DNA of 64,000 nt from Streptomyces sp. NRRL F-5727 (GTDB lineage: Bacteria; Actinomycetota; Actinomycetes; Streptomycetales; Streptomycetaceae), in contig NZ_JOGX01000001.1 in the NCBI RefSeq assembly GCF_000719555.1, positions 276,137 to 340,136 on the forward strand, in the 5' to 3' direction. Below the pieces are notes generated by a model, which had not been told where the DNA came from, ran no database searches, and saw only the letters and a list, made by a program, of their open reading frames with translations. Of the stretch, positions 38,233-48,617 are shown in pieces. A program made the position numbers and the translations under genes. Numbering within the stretch: position 1 is the stretch's first letter; every line of letters begins with the position of its first letter.

Positions 38233-39269
38233 CCGCCGAGCACCTTCCGGAGCGCGTGGTAGGCGGGCTTGGGCGCCAGGTTCTCGTCGTAGGGCAGTGC
38301 GGCGCCCTCACCGGGGAAGACGGAGGGGATCCACGAGTACTTGTCCGTGTAGTCCCAGATGGTGACGCCGACGCACTTCTCGACCTCCAGGCACGCCTTG
38401 ACGTAGTCGGCGTACCAGGTGGCCTGGGTGGCGAGCTTCTCGGGGGTGGCCGGGAGCTCCATCCGGATGTCGAGTTCGGTGACCGCGACCTCGACGCCGA
38501 GGTCGGCGAAGCGCTGGATGTTCTCCCGGACGCCGGCGGGGAAGCCGTACTGGAGTGCCAGGTGGCCCTGGAGGCCGAAGCCCTCGACCGGGACGCCGTC
38601 GGCCTTCAGCTGCTTGATGAGCCTGTAGTAGGCGTCGCTCTTGGCGTTGACGCCGTCGACGTTGTAGTCGTTGAGGTAGAGCTTGGCGTGCGGGTCGGCC
38701 TCGTGGGCCCAGCGCAGGGCGTCGGCGATGTAGCCGGGTCCGAGCCTCTTGTAGAAGACCGACTCGCGGTAGGTGCCGTCCTCGTTGAACGCCTCGTTGA
38801 CGACGTCCCAGTGGATGACCTGGCCCTTGTAGTGCCGGGCCACGGTCTGGATGTGGTTCTTGAGGACGGGGCGCAGTTCCTCGGCGGTCCAGCTGCGCTC
38901 GGTGAGCCAGGCGGGGAGCTGGCTGTGCCAGACGAGGGTGTGGCCGCGGACCTTCTGGTGGTGTTCCTTGGCGAAGGCCATGACCTCGTCGCCGGCGGTG
39001 AAGTCGAAGACGCCGGGCTCGGGTTCGGTGGCGTACCACTTCATGGCGTTGCCGGGGGTGGTCTGTCCGAACTCGCTGCCGAGGAGCTTCAGGTAGGCGG
39101 CGTCGGTGAACTCGGGGTTGTCGGTGGCGGAGCCGAAGTACTTGTGGTGCTTCTTGGCGAGTTCGCCGAGCGTCCTGGGGCGGGGTTCGGCGGTCGCGGG
39201 GGTGGCGGCGAGGCCGGCCGCGACGCAGACGGCGGCGGACAGGGCGATGAGGTGCCGGGACAGGGACAC
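38229..39269 (-). CDS. Secreted GH10 endo-1,4-beta-xylanase, single domain
   Basis: A 346-residue secreted enzyme with an N-terminal signal peptide (HLIALSAAVCVAAGLAATPATA). The GH10 barrel has FGQTTPGNAMKWYATEP, LVWHSQLPAWL, acid/base Glu in WDVVNEAF and nucleophile Glu in VTELDIRME. No carbohydrate-binding module is attached, unlike the other two GH10 genes here. The GTG start has GAGGAG 6 bases upstream, 26 bases after the GH30 stop. The stop overlaps the oxidoreductase start. Confidence 0.92.
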   Translation of the reverse strand: MSLSRHLIALSAAVCVAAGLAATPATAEPRPRTLGELAKKHHKYFGSATDNPEFTDAAYLKLLGSEFGQTTPGNAMKWYATEPEPGVFDFTAGDEVMAFAKEHHQKVRGHTLVWHSQLPAWLTERSWTAEELRPVLKNHIQTVARHYKGQVIHWDVVNEAFNEDGTYRESVFYKRLGPGYIADALRWAHEADPHAKLYLNDYNVDGVNAKSDAYYRLIKQLKADGVPVEGFGLQGHLALQYGFPAGVRENIQRFADLGVEVAVTELDIRMELPATPEKLATQATWYADYVKACLEVEKCVGVTIWDYTDKYSWIPSVFPGEGAALPYDENLAPKPAYHALRKVLGG

Positions 39270-39295
39270 GGGTGTCTCCTCGGTCGGGTGACGGT

Positions 39296-40681
39296 TCAGT
39301 CGAGGACGATGGTGGTGAGCGCGCGGGGGGCGAGCGTGGCCGTGAGGGTGGTGCCGTGGACGGAGGCCACGTCGGACGGGGTGATCGAGCGGGTCTCGTC
39401 GGTCACGTACGCGTCGGGGTGCCGGTCGTGCCCGCCGCGCAGGGTGAAGGCGGCGGAGGTCTCGGTGGTGCCGGTGTTGAGGATCTCGATGACGCGGCTG
39501 CCGTCGGTGTTGCGGAAGGCCGTGATCTTGAGTGCCGGGTCGGCGTGCGTGACCGGTACGCGGACGGCGCCGGGGCGGATGAAGCGACTGAAGGCGGCGA
39601 GCGCCCAGTAGCGCTTGGAGACCCGGTAGGCGTCGCCGGGGTTGGCGAGCTGGATGAGTCCCCGGGTGGCCCCGAGGGACGCGCCGGTCCAGTAGACGTA
39701 GGCGTTGGCGTTGCCGGTGGTCAGGGTGGTCTGGATGTCGGCGGCGACGGTGAGGCCGTCGTAGCCGCTGCCGTCGTCCCAGTTCTCGTTCCAGGTGGTG
39801 CCGTCGGGCGACCATTCCGACATCCACACGCGCTTGTCGGTGGGCTGCGGGACCGTGGTGGGGCCGCTGTAGCGGTGGCCGGTGATGGTCCGTACGGCCC
39901 GGTCGGCCGCGGGATCGGCCTCGATGGCCTCGGTGTAGGCGACCTGCCGGTCCCAGCCGGCCGCGTCGCAGCAGACCAGTTCCGTCTTCAGTCCGGAGGC
40001 GCGGACGGTCGGCCCGAGCACCTTGAGGAAGTCGACGGCCTGCCGCGGGGTGAAGCGCATCGAGGCGTAGGTGGCCGTCCAGTCGGGTTCGTTGGTGAAC
40101 CCCAGGTCGGTGATCCGGATGCCTTCCCGCTCGTAGAACTTCGCGTACTGGACGAGGTAGTTCGCATACGCCTGACGCCATTCGGGCTTGAGCTCGCCGC
40201 CGTCGTTCTCGCTGCTGTTGGTCTTCATGAAGGCCGGTGCGCTCCAGGCGTCGGCGAAGAACCGTTCGACGCCGTACGCCTTGGCCTCCTTGGCGAGCCA
40301 GACCTGGCCGCCGTCCCAGCCGTCCCAGACGTACGTCGGCGGGGCGTCCGGTCCGCCGGGGTCGGTCGGCAGGATCGTCGGCATGTGGTCGTAGACCCGG
40401 TCGGTCGAGGAGCCGATGCCGAGGCGCAGGATGGACAGGCCGGCGCCCTTCTCCTTGCTGAGCAGCAGGTCGAGCACCTCGCGCTGCTTGGCGGGGCTGA
40501 GTCCGCGCGCGCCGTGCAGCAGGTCGGCCCGCTGGAAGGCCATGGAGAAGCCGAATCCGTCGATGGGCTGGAGTGCGGCGCGGAAGTCGATGCCGGGGCG
40601 CGCGGGGGCGGCGGTGTCGGCCGCGGCCTGGGTTGTTAGCGCTAACAATATGACGGCGGTCAGCGCGGTCAGTCGTTTCAC
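39296..40681 (-). CDS. Secreted GH30 family glycoside hydrolase (probable xylanase)
   Basis: A 461-residue secreted enzyme: signal peptide 1-~22, (beta/alpha)8 barrel with DGFGFSMAF, SILRLGIGSS, acid/base Glu in LGFTNEPDW and nucleophile Glu in VWMSEWSPDG, then the side beta-domain that closes GH30 enzymes. The locus suggests xylan as substrate; the subfamily is not certain. Codons 11-16 of the signal peptide (ATA TTG TTA GCG CTA ACA) are all rare in this genome except GCG, because they coincide with a 16-base operator. The TTA at codon 13 makes translation dependent on the bldA tRNA. The gene is 37 bases downstream of the transporter operon and 26 bases upstream of GH10. Confidence 0.87.
   Translation of the reverse strand: MKRLTALTAVILLALTTQAAADTAAPARPGIDFRAALQPIDGFGFSMAFQRADLLHGARGLSPAKQREVLDLLLSKEKGAGLSILRLGIGSSTDRVYDHMPTILPTDPGGPDAPPTYVWDGWDGGQVWLAKEAKAYGVERFFADAWSAPAFMKTNSSENDGGELKPEWRQAYANYLVQYAKFYEREGIRITDLGFTNEPDWTATYASMRFTPRQAVDFLKVLGPTVRASGLKTELVCCDAAGWDRQVAYTEAIEADPAADRAVRTITGHRYSGPTTVPQPTDKRVWMSEWSPDGTTWNENWDDGSGYDGLTVAADIQTTLTTGNANAYVYWTGASLGATRGLIQLANPGDAYRVSKRYWALAAFSRFIRPGAVRVPVTHADPALKITAFRNTDGSRVIEILNTGTTETSAAFTLRGGHDRHPDAYVTDETRSITPSDVASVHGTTLTATLAPRALTTIVLD
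40633..40648. promoter_or_regulatory. LacI-type operator inside the GH30 signal-peptide codons
   Basis: Perfect palindrome TTGTTAGCGCTAACAA. The same motif with one or two changes overlaps the promoters of araB and chvE. Here it occupies codons 12-17 of GH30, about 35-50 bases inside the gene. A repressor bound here could block elongation from the upstream transporter genes or repress a local promoter. Confidence 0.75.
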
Positions 40682-40718
40682 GGGGGTCTCCTCGGAAAGG
40701 GAGGGCGGGGTGGACGGG

Positions 40719-41549
40719 TCAGCCCTTGGTGGCGCCCGCGGTGAGGCCGCCGATCAGCTGCCGCTCGGCGACGGCGTAGAAGGCGAGGGCGGGGACCATG
40801 GCGAGGACGATGTAGGCGAGGACGAGCGCGTAGTCGGTCGAGTACTGGCCCTGGAACTGCTGGACGCCGACGGGGATCGTCTGCCACTTCGGGTCGTTGA
40901 AGACCAGCAGCGGCAGGAAGAAGTTGTTCCAGCTCGCGACGATCGCCAGGACCGAGACCGTGCCCAGGGCCGGCCGTGCCATCGGCAGCAGGATCTTCCA
41001 GAAGAAGCGGAGCCTGCCGCAGCCGTCCATGATGGCGGCCTCCTCGATCTCCGCCGGGATGGTCCGGAAGAAGCCGCGCAGGATGATGATCGTCATGGGC
41101 AGTCCGAAGGCCGCCTGCGGGAGGATCACGCCGAGCGGGTTGTCGAGCAGACCGAAGGTGCGCAGCATCAGGAAGAGCGGCAGCACGGCGACCGCGAACG
41201 GGAACATCAGCCCGATCGTGAACAGTCCGTAGAACAGCTCCCGGCCCCGGAAGGCGTAGCGGGCCAGGACGAACGCCGCCATCGCGGAGGCCGCCACGGT
41301 GAAGAACGTGGTGCCGATCGCGATGCCCGCGCTGTTGGCGATCTGCCGCCAGAACATCCCGTCGCCGAGGATGCCGGTGTAGTTGCCGACCTTCCACTGC
41401 TCCGGCAGCCCGAAGGGGTTGCTGGTGAGCTCGCCGGTGCTCTTGAACCCGGAGATCACCGCGTAGACCAGCGGGACGACGACGAAGGCGCCGATCAGCC
41501 AGATCACGGTGTGCAGCGAGAGTCCGCGTGCCGTCCGGCGGGCGTTCAC
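40719..41549 (-). CDS. Carbohydrate ABC transporter permease (MalG type)
   Basis: A 276-residue permease with six membrane helices. The EAA loop EIEEAAIMDGCGRLRFFWKILLP is the ATPase-docking motif of sugar importer permeases. It ends with the typical FQGQYSTDYALVLAYIVLAM. The ATG overlaps the stop of the MalF-type gene (ATGA). No ATPase gene is in the operon, so a shared MsiK-type ATPase encoded elsewhere is expected, as is usual for streptomycete CUT1 importers. Confidence 0.9.
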   Translation of the reverse strand: MNARRTARGLSLHTVIWLIGAFVVVPLVYAVISGFKSTGELTSNPFGLPEQWKVGNYTGILGDGMFWRQIANSAGIAIGTTFFTVAASAMAAFVLARYAFRGRELFYGLFTIGLMFPFAVAVLPLFLMLRTFGLLDNPLGVILPQAAFGLPMTIIILRGFFRTIPAEIEEAAIMDGCGRLRFFWKILLPMARPALGTVSVLAIVASWNNFFLPLLVFNDPKWQTIPVGVQQFQGQYSTDYALVLAYIVLAMVPALAFYAVAERQLIGGLTAGATKG

Positions 41550-42526
41550 CGGCCGCCTCCCGAGGTGACGGCCCCGCTCAGGTCACGGCGGAGCACATAG
41601 CGCTGGTAGAAGAGGGAGAAGACCAGGCTGATCATGAACAGCACCACGCTGATGGCGCTGGCGTAGCCGACCTGGTACCGCTTGAACCCGAACTGGAACA
41701 TCGCGATCGCCATCGTCTCGGAGGAGTGGTTGGGCCCGCCCGCGGTCATGACCCAGACGAGGTCGAAGAGCTGGATGGAGCCGATGACCGAGAGGAAGAC
41801 GCTGATCCGGATCGTCGGGCCGAGCAGCGGCAGCGTCACGTGCCGGAAGCGCTGCCAGGCGCCGGCGCCGTCGATGGAGGCGGCCTCCAGGACCTCCGCC
41901 GGGATGCTCTGCAGCCCGGCGAGGAAGAGCATCATGTGGAAGCCGAAGTACTTCCAGATCATGACCACGAAGAGGGTCGGCATGACCGTCGACGGGTCGG
42001 CGAGCCACTTGCCCTGCAGGCCCTCCAGGCCCAGGAGGCCGACGAGGTGGTCGGCCATGCCGGCGCCGGGCAGGAAGATCATCGTGAAGAGGACCGCCGT
42101 GACGACCTCGGACAGGATGTACGGGGCGAAGAACAGCATCCGGTAGACGGCCCGGCCGCGCAGCCGCTGGTTGAGCAGGACCGCGGTGAACAGCGCGAAC
42201 GGCAACTGCACGGTGACCGACAGGACGATCAGGTACAGCCCGCGGCCCAGATCGCCGAGGAACACCTGGTCCTCGAAGAGCCTGGTGTAGTTCGCGAAGC
42301 CGACGAAGTCGTCCATGGGGCCGATCCCGCCCCACTTGAAGAAGCCGGTGAAGACGGCGACGACGATCGGGGCGAGGACGAAGACGAGGAAGAGGACCAG
42401 GGCCGGGACGAGGAACCAGGCGACCGAGGCCCAGTCCCGCCACCCGCGCAGCAGCGACCGGACCGGGGCGGGCGGGCGGCCTGTCGGCCCGGCGTCCTCC
42501 GTCCGCTCCTTCGTCAGGGTGGACAC
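41546..42526 (-). CDS. Carbohydrate ABC transporter permease (MalF type)
   Basis: About 326 residues with six membrane helices and an EAA loop (PAEVLEAASIDGAGAWQRFRHVTLP). It partners with the MalG-type permease downstream. Two GTG starts are possible: 42526, 4 bases after the binding-protein stop with GAAGAG at good distance, or 42538, overlapping that stop. The first is preferred on spacing. Substrate is likely xylo-oligosaccharides or arabinoxylo-oligosaccharides by context. Confidence 0.88.
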   Translation of the reverse strand: MSTLTKERTEDAGPTGRPPAPVRSLLRGWRDWASVAWFLVPALVLFLVFVLAPIVVAVFTGFFKWGGIGPMDDFVGFANYTRLFEDQVFLGDLGRGLYLIVLSVTVQLPFALFTAVLLNQRLRGRAVYRMLFFAPYILSEVVTAVLFTMIFLPGAGMADHLVGLLGLEGLQGKWLADPSTVMPTLFVVMIWKYFGFHMMLFLAGLQSIPAEVLEAASIDGAGAWQRFRHVTLPLLGPTIRISVFLSVIGSIQLFDLVWVMTAGGPNHSSETMAIAMFQFGFKRYQVGYASAISVVLFMISLVFSLFYQRYVLRRDLSGAVTSGGGR

Positions 42527-42530
42527 GGGA

Positions 42531-43823
42531 CTAGGCACTCTTCGCAGCCTCGGTGATCGACGCGGTGACCTGCTCGGGCGTCTTCTTGCCCGCGATGAGG
42601 TCGGCGACGCTGTCGTTGACCTCCTGGCCGACCGCCGGCGGATACGCCTGGTCGAGGAAGAGCTGGAAGCCCGTCGCCTTGACCAGGCTCTCGGCCACCA
42701 CCTTCTTGTTGGCGTCGGTGAGCTGGCTCTCCGCGCCCTTGACCACCGGCAGGTAGCCGTTGGAGGCCAGCAGCTTGGACTCGTTCTCCAGGACGAAGAA
42801 CCTCAGGAAGTCCAGTGCCTCCTTCGGGGCTCCCTTGCGCAGCGCGAAGCCGCCGCCCCCGCCGAACACCTCGGTGACCTGGCCGGCGCCGCCGTCGACC
42901 GTGGGGAAGGGGAAGAAGCCCAGGTCCGCTCCGAGGTCGGCGCCGGCGTCCTTCTGCACCGACGGCCCCCACTGCCCCATGAGCTCCATGGCGGCCTTGC
43001 CGTTGCCCATGGTCGCGGCCTGCCCGCCGGGGGTGGCGTAGCCGGCGCCGAGGAAGGCGGGCTGGAAGGGCTGGAGGTCGACCAGCTCCTTGAGGTGGAC
43101 GCCGGCCTGGACGAAGCCGGCACCCGTGAAGTCCTTGGTGGTGGCGGCCTGTTGCAGCGCGGGCAGGCCGGCCACGCGCATCGCGAGATAGGCCCAGTAG
43201 TAGTGGCCCGGCCACTTCTCCTTGCCCGCGAGGGCGATCGGGGTGATGCCCGCCGCCTTGAGCTTCCTGACGTCGTCGAGGAGTTCGGCCCAGGTGGCCG
43301 GCGGGGTCGTGATCCCGGCCTTGGCGAAGAGCTTCTTGTTGTACCAGAAGCCGACCATGCCGATGTCGTAGGGCACTCCGTAGGTCCGGCCCTCGAACTG
43401 GTACGCCTGCAGCGAGACCGGGGTGAGCTCGGACGACCAGTCGAGGATGTCGGTGAGGTCCTCGACGAGACCCGCGTCGACCTGCTGCCGCAGCACGCCG
43501 CCCCCCCAGGTCTGGAAGACGTCGGGGAGCTTGCCCGACGACGTGGTGGCGGTCAGCTTGGACTTGAACGCCTCGTTCTCCAACGAGGTCGTGTTGATCA
43601 CGACGTTCGGGTGGGCGGACGTGAACGCCGAGGAGATCTGCGGGAAGAGGGACTTGCCGGGCTCCGTCGTGGCGATGTTCCACCAGGCGAAGGAGACCTT
43701 GCCGTCGGCGGCCGGCGAGCCGCCGGATCCCCCGGATCCGCAGGCCGCGGTCAGGGAGGCGGACAGGGCGGTCAAGCCCGAGAGTGCCAGGAAGCTTCGT
43801 CGGCTCGGCAGGGTGCTGGCCAT
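42531..43823 (-). CDS. Sugar-binding lipoprotein of the CUT1 ABC importer
   Basis: A 430-residue extracellular solute-binding protein of family 1. The signal region contains a twin-arginine motif (SRRSFLAL) and a lipobox (LTAAC), so it is probably a Tat-exported lipoprotein anchored outside the membrane. The mature part has typical features: VINTTSLENEAFKSKL, LPDVFQTWGGG, DIGMVGFWYNKKLF. It resembles streptomycete xylobiose-binding proteins such as BxlE in type and context. CGGAGG precedes the ATG by 4 bases. A promoter and operator lie just upstream. Confidence 0.88.
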   Translation of the reverse strand: MASTLPSRRSFLALSGLTALSASLTAACGSGGSGGSPAADGKVSFAWWNIATTEPGKSLFPQISSAFTSAHPNVVINTTSLENEAFKSKLTATTSSGKLPDVFQTWGGGVLRQQVDAGLVEDLTDILDWSSELTPVSLQAYQFEGRTYGVPYDIGMVGFWYNKKLFAKAGITTPPATWAELLDDVRKLKAAGITPIALAGKEKWPGHYYWAYLAMRVAGLPALQQAATTKDFTGAGFVQAGVHLKELVDLQPFQPAFLGAGYATPGGQAATMGNGKAAMELMGQWGPSVQKDAGADLGADLGFFPFPTVDGGAGQVTEVFGGGGGFALRKGAPKEALDFLRFFVLENESKLLASNGYLPVVKGAESQLTDANKKVVAESLVKATGFQLFLDQAYPPAVGQEVNDSVADLIAGKKTPEQVTASITEAAKSA

Positions 43824-43872
43824 GGGACCTCCGGGATGGGAATGCCGGGGCGTGACGCGCCCGAAAATTTTT

Positions 43873-43930
43873 CGAAATACTCTCGAATTCTGCGCTGCCA
43901 CAAACTAGGAACGTGAGGCTTATCGGTCAA
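43873..43930 (-). promoter_or_regulatory. Promoter and operator of the xylo-oligosaccharide transporter operon
   Basis: On the minus strand TTGACC (43930-43925) and TAGTTT (43907-43902) are separated by 17 bases. The operator CGAAATACTCTCGAA (43873-43887, plus-strand reading) lies a few bases downstream of the predicted start site. A near copy (13 of 15 bases) precedes the XlnA-like gene. The position suggests steric repression by the adjacent LacI regulator. Confidence 0.6.
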
Positions 43931-43973
43931 GACCCCGCGTCAATTTATTTGCGGTCAACGGCTGTTCGCAGGG

Positions 43974-44019
43974 TTGACAAGCAGGTCGGGGCGCCCGGAA
44001 ACTCGTCGAAAGTTTGCGA
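43974..44019 (+). promoter_or_regulatory. Promoter and operator-like site of the LacI gene at 44057
   Basis: TTGACA at 43974-43979 is followed 18 bases later by a weak -10 (GAAACT). TCGAAAGTTTGCGA at 44006-44019 then resembles the CGAAAnTTTCG operators of streptomycete xylan regulators of the BxlR type. Autoregulation is likely but inferred. Confidence 0.45.
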
Positions 44020-44056
44020 TACCTGTCGGCCGAGGCATCCGCGCAGAGGAGATAAG

Positions 44057-45070
44057 TTGAGCGAGAAGCGCCCGACCCTGGCCGTCATCGCCGCGGCGGC
44101 CGGGGTGTCCCAGGCCACCGTGTCCAAGGTGATCAACGGCCGCTCCGACGTCGCACCCTCGACCCGCGAACGGATCGAGGGACTCCTGCACACCCACAAC
44201 TACCTGCCGCCCGGCCGGCAGGGCAGAGCCCGCAGATCGGGTCTCGTCGACCTGATCATCGGCGGTCTGGACAGCGCGTGGGCGGTGGAGATCCTGCGCG
44301 GCGTCGAGGCCGAGTGCGCCCACCGGACCGTCGGCACCGTGGTGTCGCTCGTCCCGCCGGGCGAGGCCACGCCGTCCAGCTGGACCGCGCTGCCGGCCCT
44401 GCACCGCAGCGACGGCGTCATCCTCGTCACCGCCTCGGTCACCCAGGCCCAGCGCGCCCAGGTCGAACGGGCCGGGGCGGCGCTGGTCGTCATCGACCCG
44501 ATCGACATGCCGGGCCACGGCGTGCCGAGCGTCGGGGCGACCAACTGGGCCGGCGGCCTGGCCGCCACCGAACACCTGCTGGAGCTCGGACACCGCCGGA
44601 TCGCCACGATCGGCGGACGCAAGGAGATGCTCTGCAGCCAGGCCCGCATCGACGGCTACCGGGCCGCCCTGGAGCGGGCCGGGATCGAGGTCGACCGCGA
44701 GCTGATCCGGTACGGCGACTTCCAGCACGAGGGCGGATTCCGGTGCGCCCAGGAGCTGCTCGGCCTCCCCGAGCCGCCGACCGCCGTCTTCGCCGGCAGC
44801 GACCAGCAGGCGATGGGCGTCTACGAAGCCGCCCGGCAGGCCGGACTGAGCATCCCGCGGGACCTCAGCGTGGTCGGCTTCGACGACCTGCCGATGTGCG
44901 ACTGGCTCTCTCCGCCGCTGACGACGGTGCGTCAGCCGCTGGAGGAGATGGGCCGGGTCGCCGCCCGCACCCTGTTCCAGCTGCTGGAGGGCCAGCCGCT
45001 GGTCAGCCCCCGGATGGAGCTGTCGACCGAACTCAAGGTCCGGCTCTCCACCGCCCCGCCCCGTCCCTAG
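44057..45070 (+). CDS. LacI-family regulator (BxlR-like)
   Basis: A 337-residue repressor. Residues ~7-55 are the LacI helix-turn-helix and hinge (TLAVIAAAAGVSQATVSKVINGRSD). Residues ~60-335 are a periplasmic-binding-protein-like sugar sensor (AGSDQQAMGVYEAARQAGLSIP, VVGFDDLPMCDWLSPPLTTV). AGAGGAG precedes a TTG start. It is divergent from the binding-protein importer and upstream of GH43, the common layout of xylobiose regulators, so it probably represses both until xylo-oligosaccharide binds. Likely operators are CGAAA-type sites in the divergent region and before xlnA. Confidence 0.88.
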   Translation: MSEKRPTLAVIAAAAGVSQATVSKVINGRSDVAPSTRERIEGLLHTHNYLPPGRQGRARRSGLVDLIIGGLDSAWAVEILRGVEAECAHRTVGTVVSLVPPGEATPSSWTALPALHRSDGVILVTASVTQAQRAQVERAGAALVVIDPIDMPGHGVPSVGATNWAGGLAATEHLLELGHRRIATIGGRKEMLCSQARIDGYRAALERAGIEVDRELIRYGDFQHEGGFRCAQELLGLPEPPTAVFAGSDQQAMGVYEAARQAGLSIPRDLSVVGFDDLPMCDWLSPPLTTVRQPLEEMGRVAARTLFQLLEGQPLVSPRMELSTELKVRLSTAPPRP

Positions 45071-45079
45071 GAGCACCCC

Positions 45080-45223
45080 TTGAACGAGCCCTGGAGCGAC
45101 CCCCACCCGCCCACCTCCGGGCGCGGCTCCACCTCTCCGTACGCCTCCGGCCCAGGCCCCGATCCCGGCCCCGGCCCCGGCCCGGGGACGTCCCTGCCGG
45201 TCGCGGGCGTCCCGGCGCCATGA
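45080..45223 (+). CDS. Possible small Pro/Gly-rich ORF coupled to GH43
   Basis: A 47-codon frame starts with TTG at 45080, 7 bases after AGGAG, and ends in a TGA that overlaps the GH43 start as ATGA. The peptide is mostly Pro, Gly and Ser with a PGPDPGPGPGPG run, so it is not a folded protein. It may be a leader whose translation delivers ribosomes to GH43, since GH43 itself has no good ribosome site. It could equally be chance. Confidence 0.35.
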   Translation: MNEPWSDPHPPTSGRGSTSPYASGPGPDPGPGPGPGTSLPVAGVPAP

Positions 45224-46683
45224 GCACGCCGTTCGGTGATCCCGTCCTGCCCGGGTTCCGGCCCGACCCGTCCGTCTGCCGGGTGGGGACGGACTACTAC
45301 CTGGTGACCTCCAGCTTCGAGTGGTTCCCCGGCCTTCCCGTCTTCCACAGCCGCGACCTCGTGCGCTGGCGGCGCATCGGCGCCGCGCTCGACCGCCCGT
45401 CGCAGCTCGACCTGGACGGATGCGGGCCCTCACGCGGCCTCTTCGCGCCGACGATCCGGCATCACGACGGGGTGTTCCATCTCGTGTGCACGCTGATGGA
45501 CGGCCCCGGCCACTTCGTCGTCACGGCGACCGACCCGGCGGGACCGTGGTCGCAGCCGTACGGGCTGGAGGGCGAGGGCTTCGACCCGTCGCTCTTCTTC
45601 GACGACGGGCCGGACGGCGGGGACGGCCGCGCCTGGTTCACCGCCGCCCGCGTCCTGGACGAGACCGCGGGCCGCACCGAGATCTGGATGCGCGAGTACC
45701 TTCCCGGAGAACACCGGCTCACGGGACCCGAGTACGTCCTGTGGTCGGGCAGCCGGCCGGGCGCCCGCTGGTCCGAGGCCCCGCACCTCTACAAGGTCGA
45801 CGGCACCTACCTGCTGCTCACCGCGGAGGGCGGCACCGCGGAGGACCACAGCGTGGTGGCCGCCCGGGCCGACCGGGTGACCGGCCCCTACCGGGGCGAC
45901 CCCGGCAATCCGGTGCTCCCTCCCGCCGAGGGCCCGGTCACCTGCACCGGGCACGCGGACCTCGTCCGTACCCCGTCCGGCGACTGGCGGGCCGTGCTCC
46001 TGGGCGTCCGCCCGGGCTCCGCCATCGGCCGCGAGACCTTCCTCGCCCGGGTCGCCTGGGACGACGGCCGGCCGGTCTTCTCCCCCGTCGCCCACCCGCC
46101 GGACCGCCGGCGCGTCCACGACGACTTCGCCGCCCTCTCCCCGGAGTGGAGCACCCTGCGCACCCCACGCGAGCGGTTCTGGACCACCGGCGACGGACTG
46201 CGCCTCCGGCTCCGTCCGGAACGCCTCGGTGAGCGCACGAACCCCTCCCTCCTGGTCCGCCCCCAGGAGCAGCCCGACTGCGACGTCACCACGGAACTGC
46301 ACTTCGCTCCCGCGGCACCGGGCGAGGAGGCCGGCCTGGCCGTCGTCCTGGACGATGACGCGCACCTGCTCCTGCTGCGCACCACGAGAGGGGTCGCGCT
46401 CCGCCGCGGGCCCGAGGTCCTGGCCCGCGCTCCCGCCCCTCCGGGTCCCGTGCGTCTGGGCGTCCGCGTCCGCGGCTTCCACCATGTCTTCGGCTACGCG
46501 GCGCCCGACGGCGCCTGGCACGACCTGGCCACCGTCGACGCCACGTTCCTCACCCCGCTGTTCACCGGCGTCCAGCTCGGCGTCTACGCCACGTCCAACG
46601 GCCGTCCGTCCGCCGGCGAAGCCCGATTCGCGTGGTTCGACATCGCGTATCCGCAACGGCCGAAGCCGTCCGGGCAGCGGTGA
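45220..46683 (+). CDS. Intracellular GH43 beta-xylosidase / arabinofuranosidase
   Basis: A 487-residue protein without a signal peptide. The N-terminal five-bladed propeller has catalytic base Asp in PGFRPDPSVC, pKa-tuning Asp in GFDPSLFFD and acid Glu in WSEAPHLYK. A C-terminal beta-sandwich (~315-487) is typical of GH43 beta-xylosidases. It would trim imported xylo-oligosaccharides to xylose or remove arabinose. It follows the LacI gene on the same strand and ends at a strong terminator. Confidence 0.9.
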   Translation: MSTPFGDPVLPGFRPDPSVCRVGTDYYLVTSSFEWFPGLPVFHSRDLVRWRRIGAALDRPSQLDLDGCGPSRGLFAPTIRHHDGVFHLVCTLMDGPGHFVVTATDPAGPWSQPYGLEGEGFDPSLFFDDGPDGGDGRAWFTAARVLDETAGRTEIWMREYLPGEHRLTGPEYVLWSGSRPGARWSEAPHLYKVDGTYLLLTAEGGTAEDHSVVAARADRVTGPYRGDPGNPVLPPAEGPVTCTGHADLVRTPSGDWRAVLLGVRPGSAIGRETFLARVAWDDGRPVFSPVAHPPDRRRVHDDFAALSPEWSTLRTPRERFWTTGDGLRLRLRPERLGERTNPSLLVRPQEQPDCDVTTELHFAPAAPGEEAGLAVVLDDDAHLLLLRTTRGVALRRGPEVLARAPAPPGPVRLGVRVRGFHHVFGYAAPDGAWHDLATVDATFLTPLFTGVQLGVYATSNGRPSAGEARFAWFDIAYPQRPKPSGQR

Positions 46684-46762
46684 CGCCGACGGGCGCGGGA
46701 AAGGGAATCTCCGACCGGATCTCAGATTTACCTCCGTTTGTCCGATTTTCCGAAATCGGTGA

Positions 46763-48544
<1,782 letters not shown>

Positions 48545-48579
48545 CCGTCGCCGCGACACCTCGCACCACTCGCACCAGG

Positions 48580-48610
48580 GAGGGGAGCCGGGACGATCCC
48601 GGCTCCCCTC
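48580..48610. terminator. Bidirectional terminator
   Basis: A perfect 14-base-pair stem (48580-48593 with 48597-48610) and 3-base loop between the convergent xlnA and araD genes, only 7 bases from the araD stop. Confidence 0.88.
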
Positions 48611-48617
48611 GGTGCGG

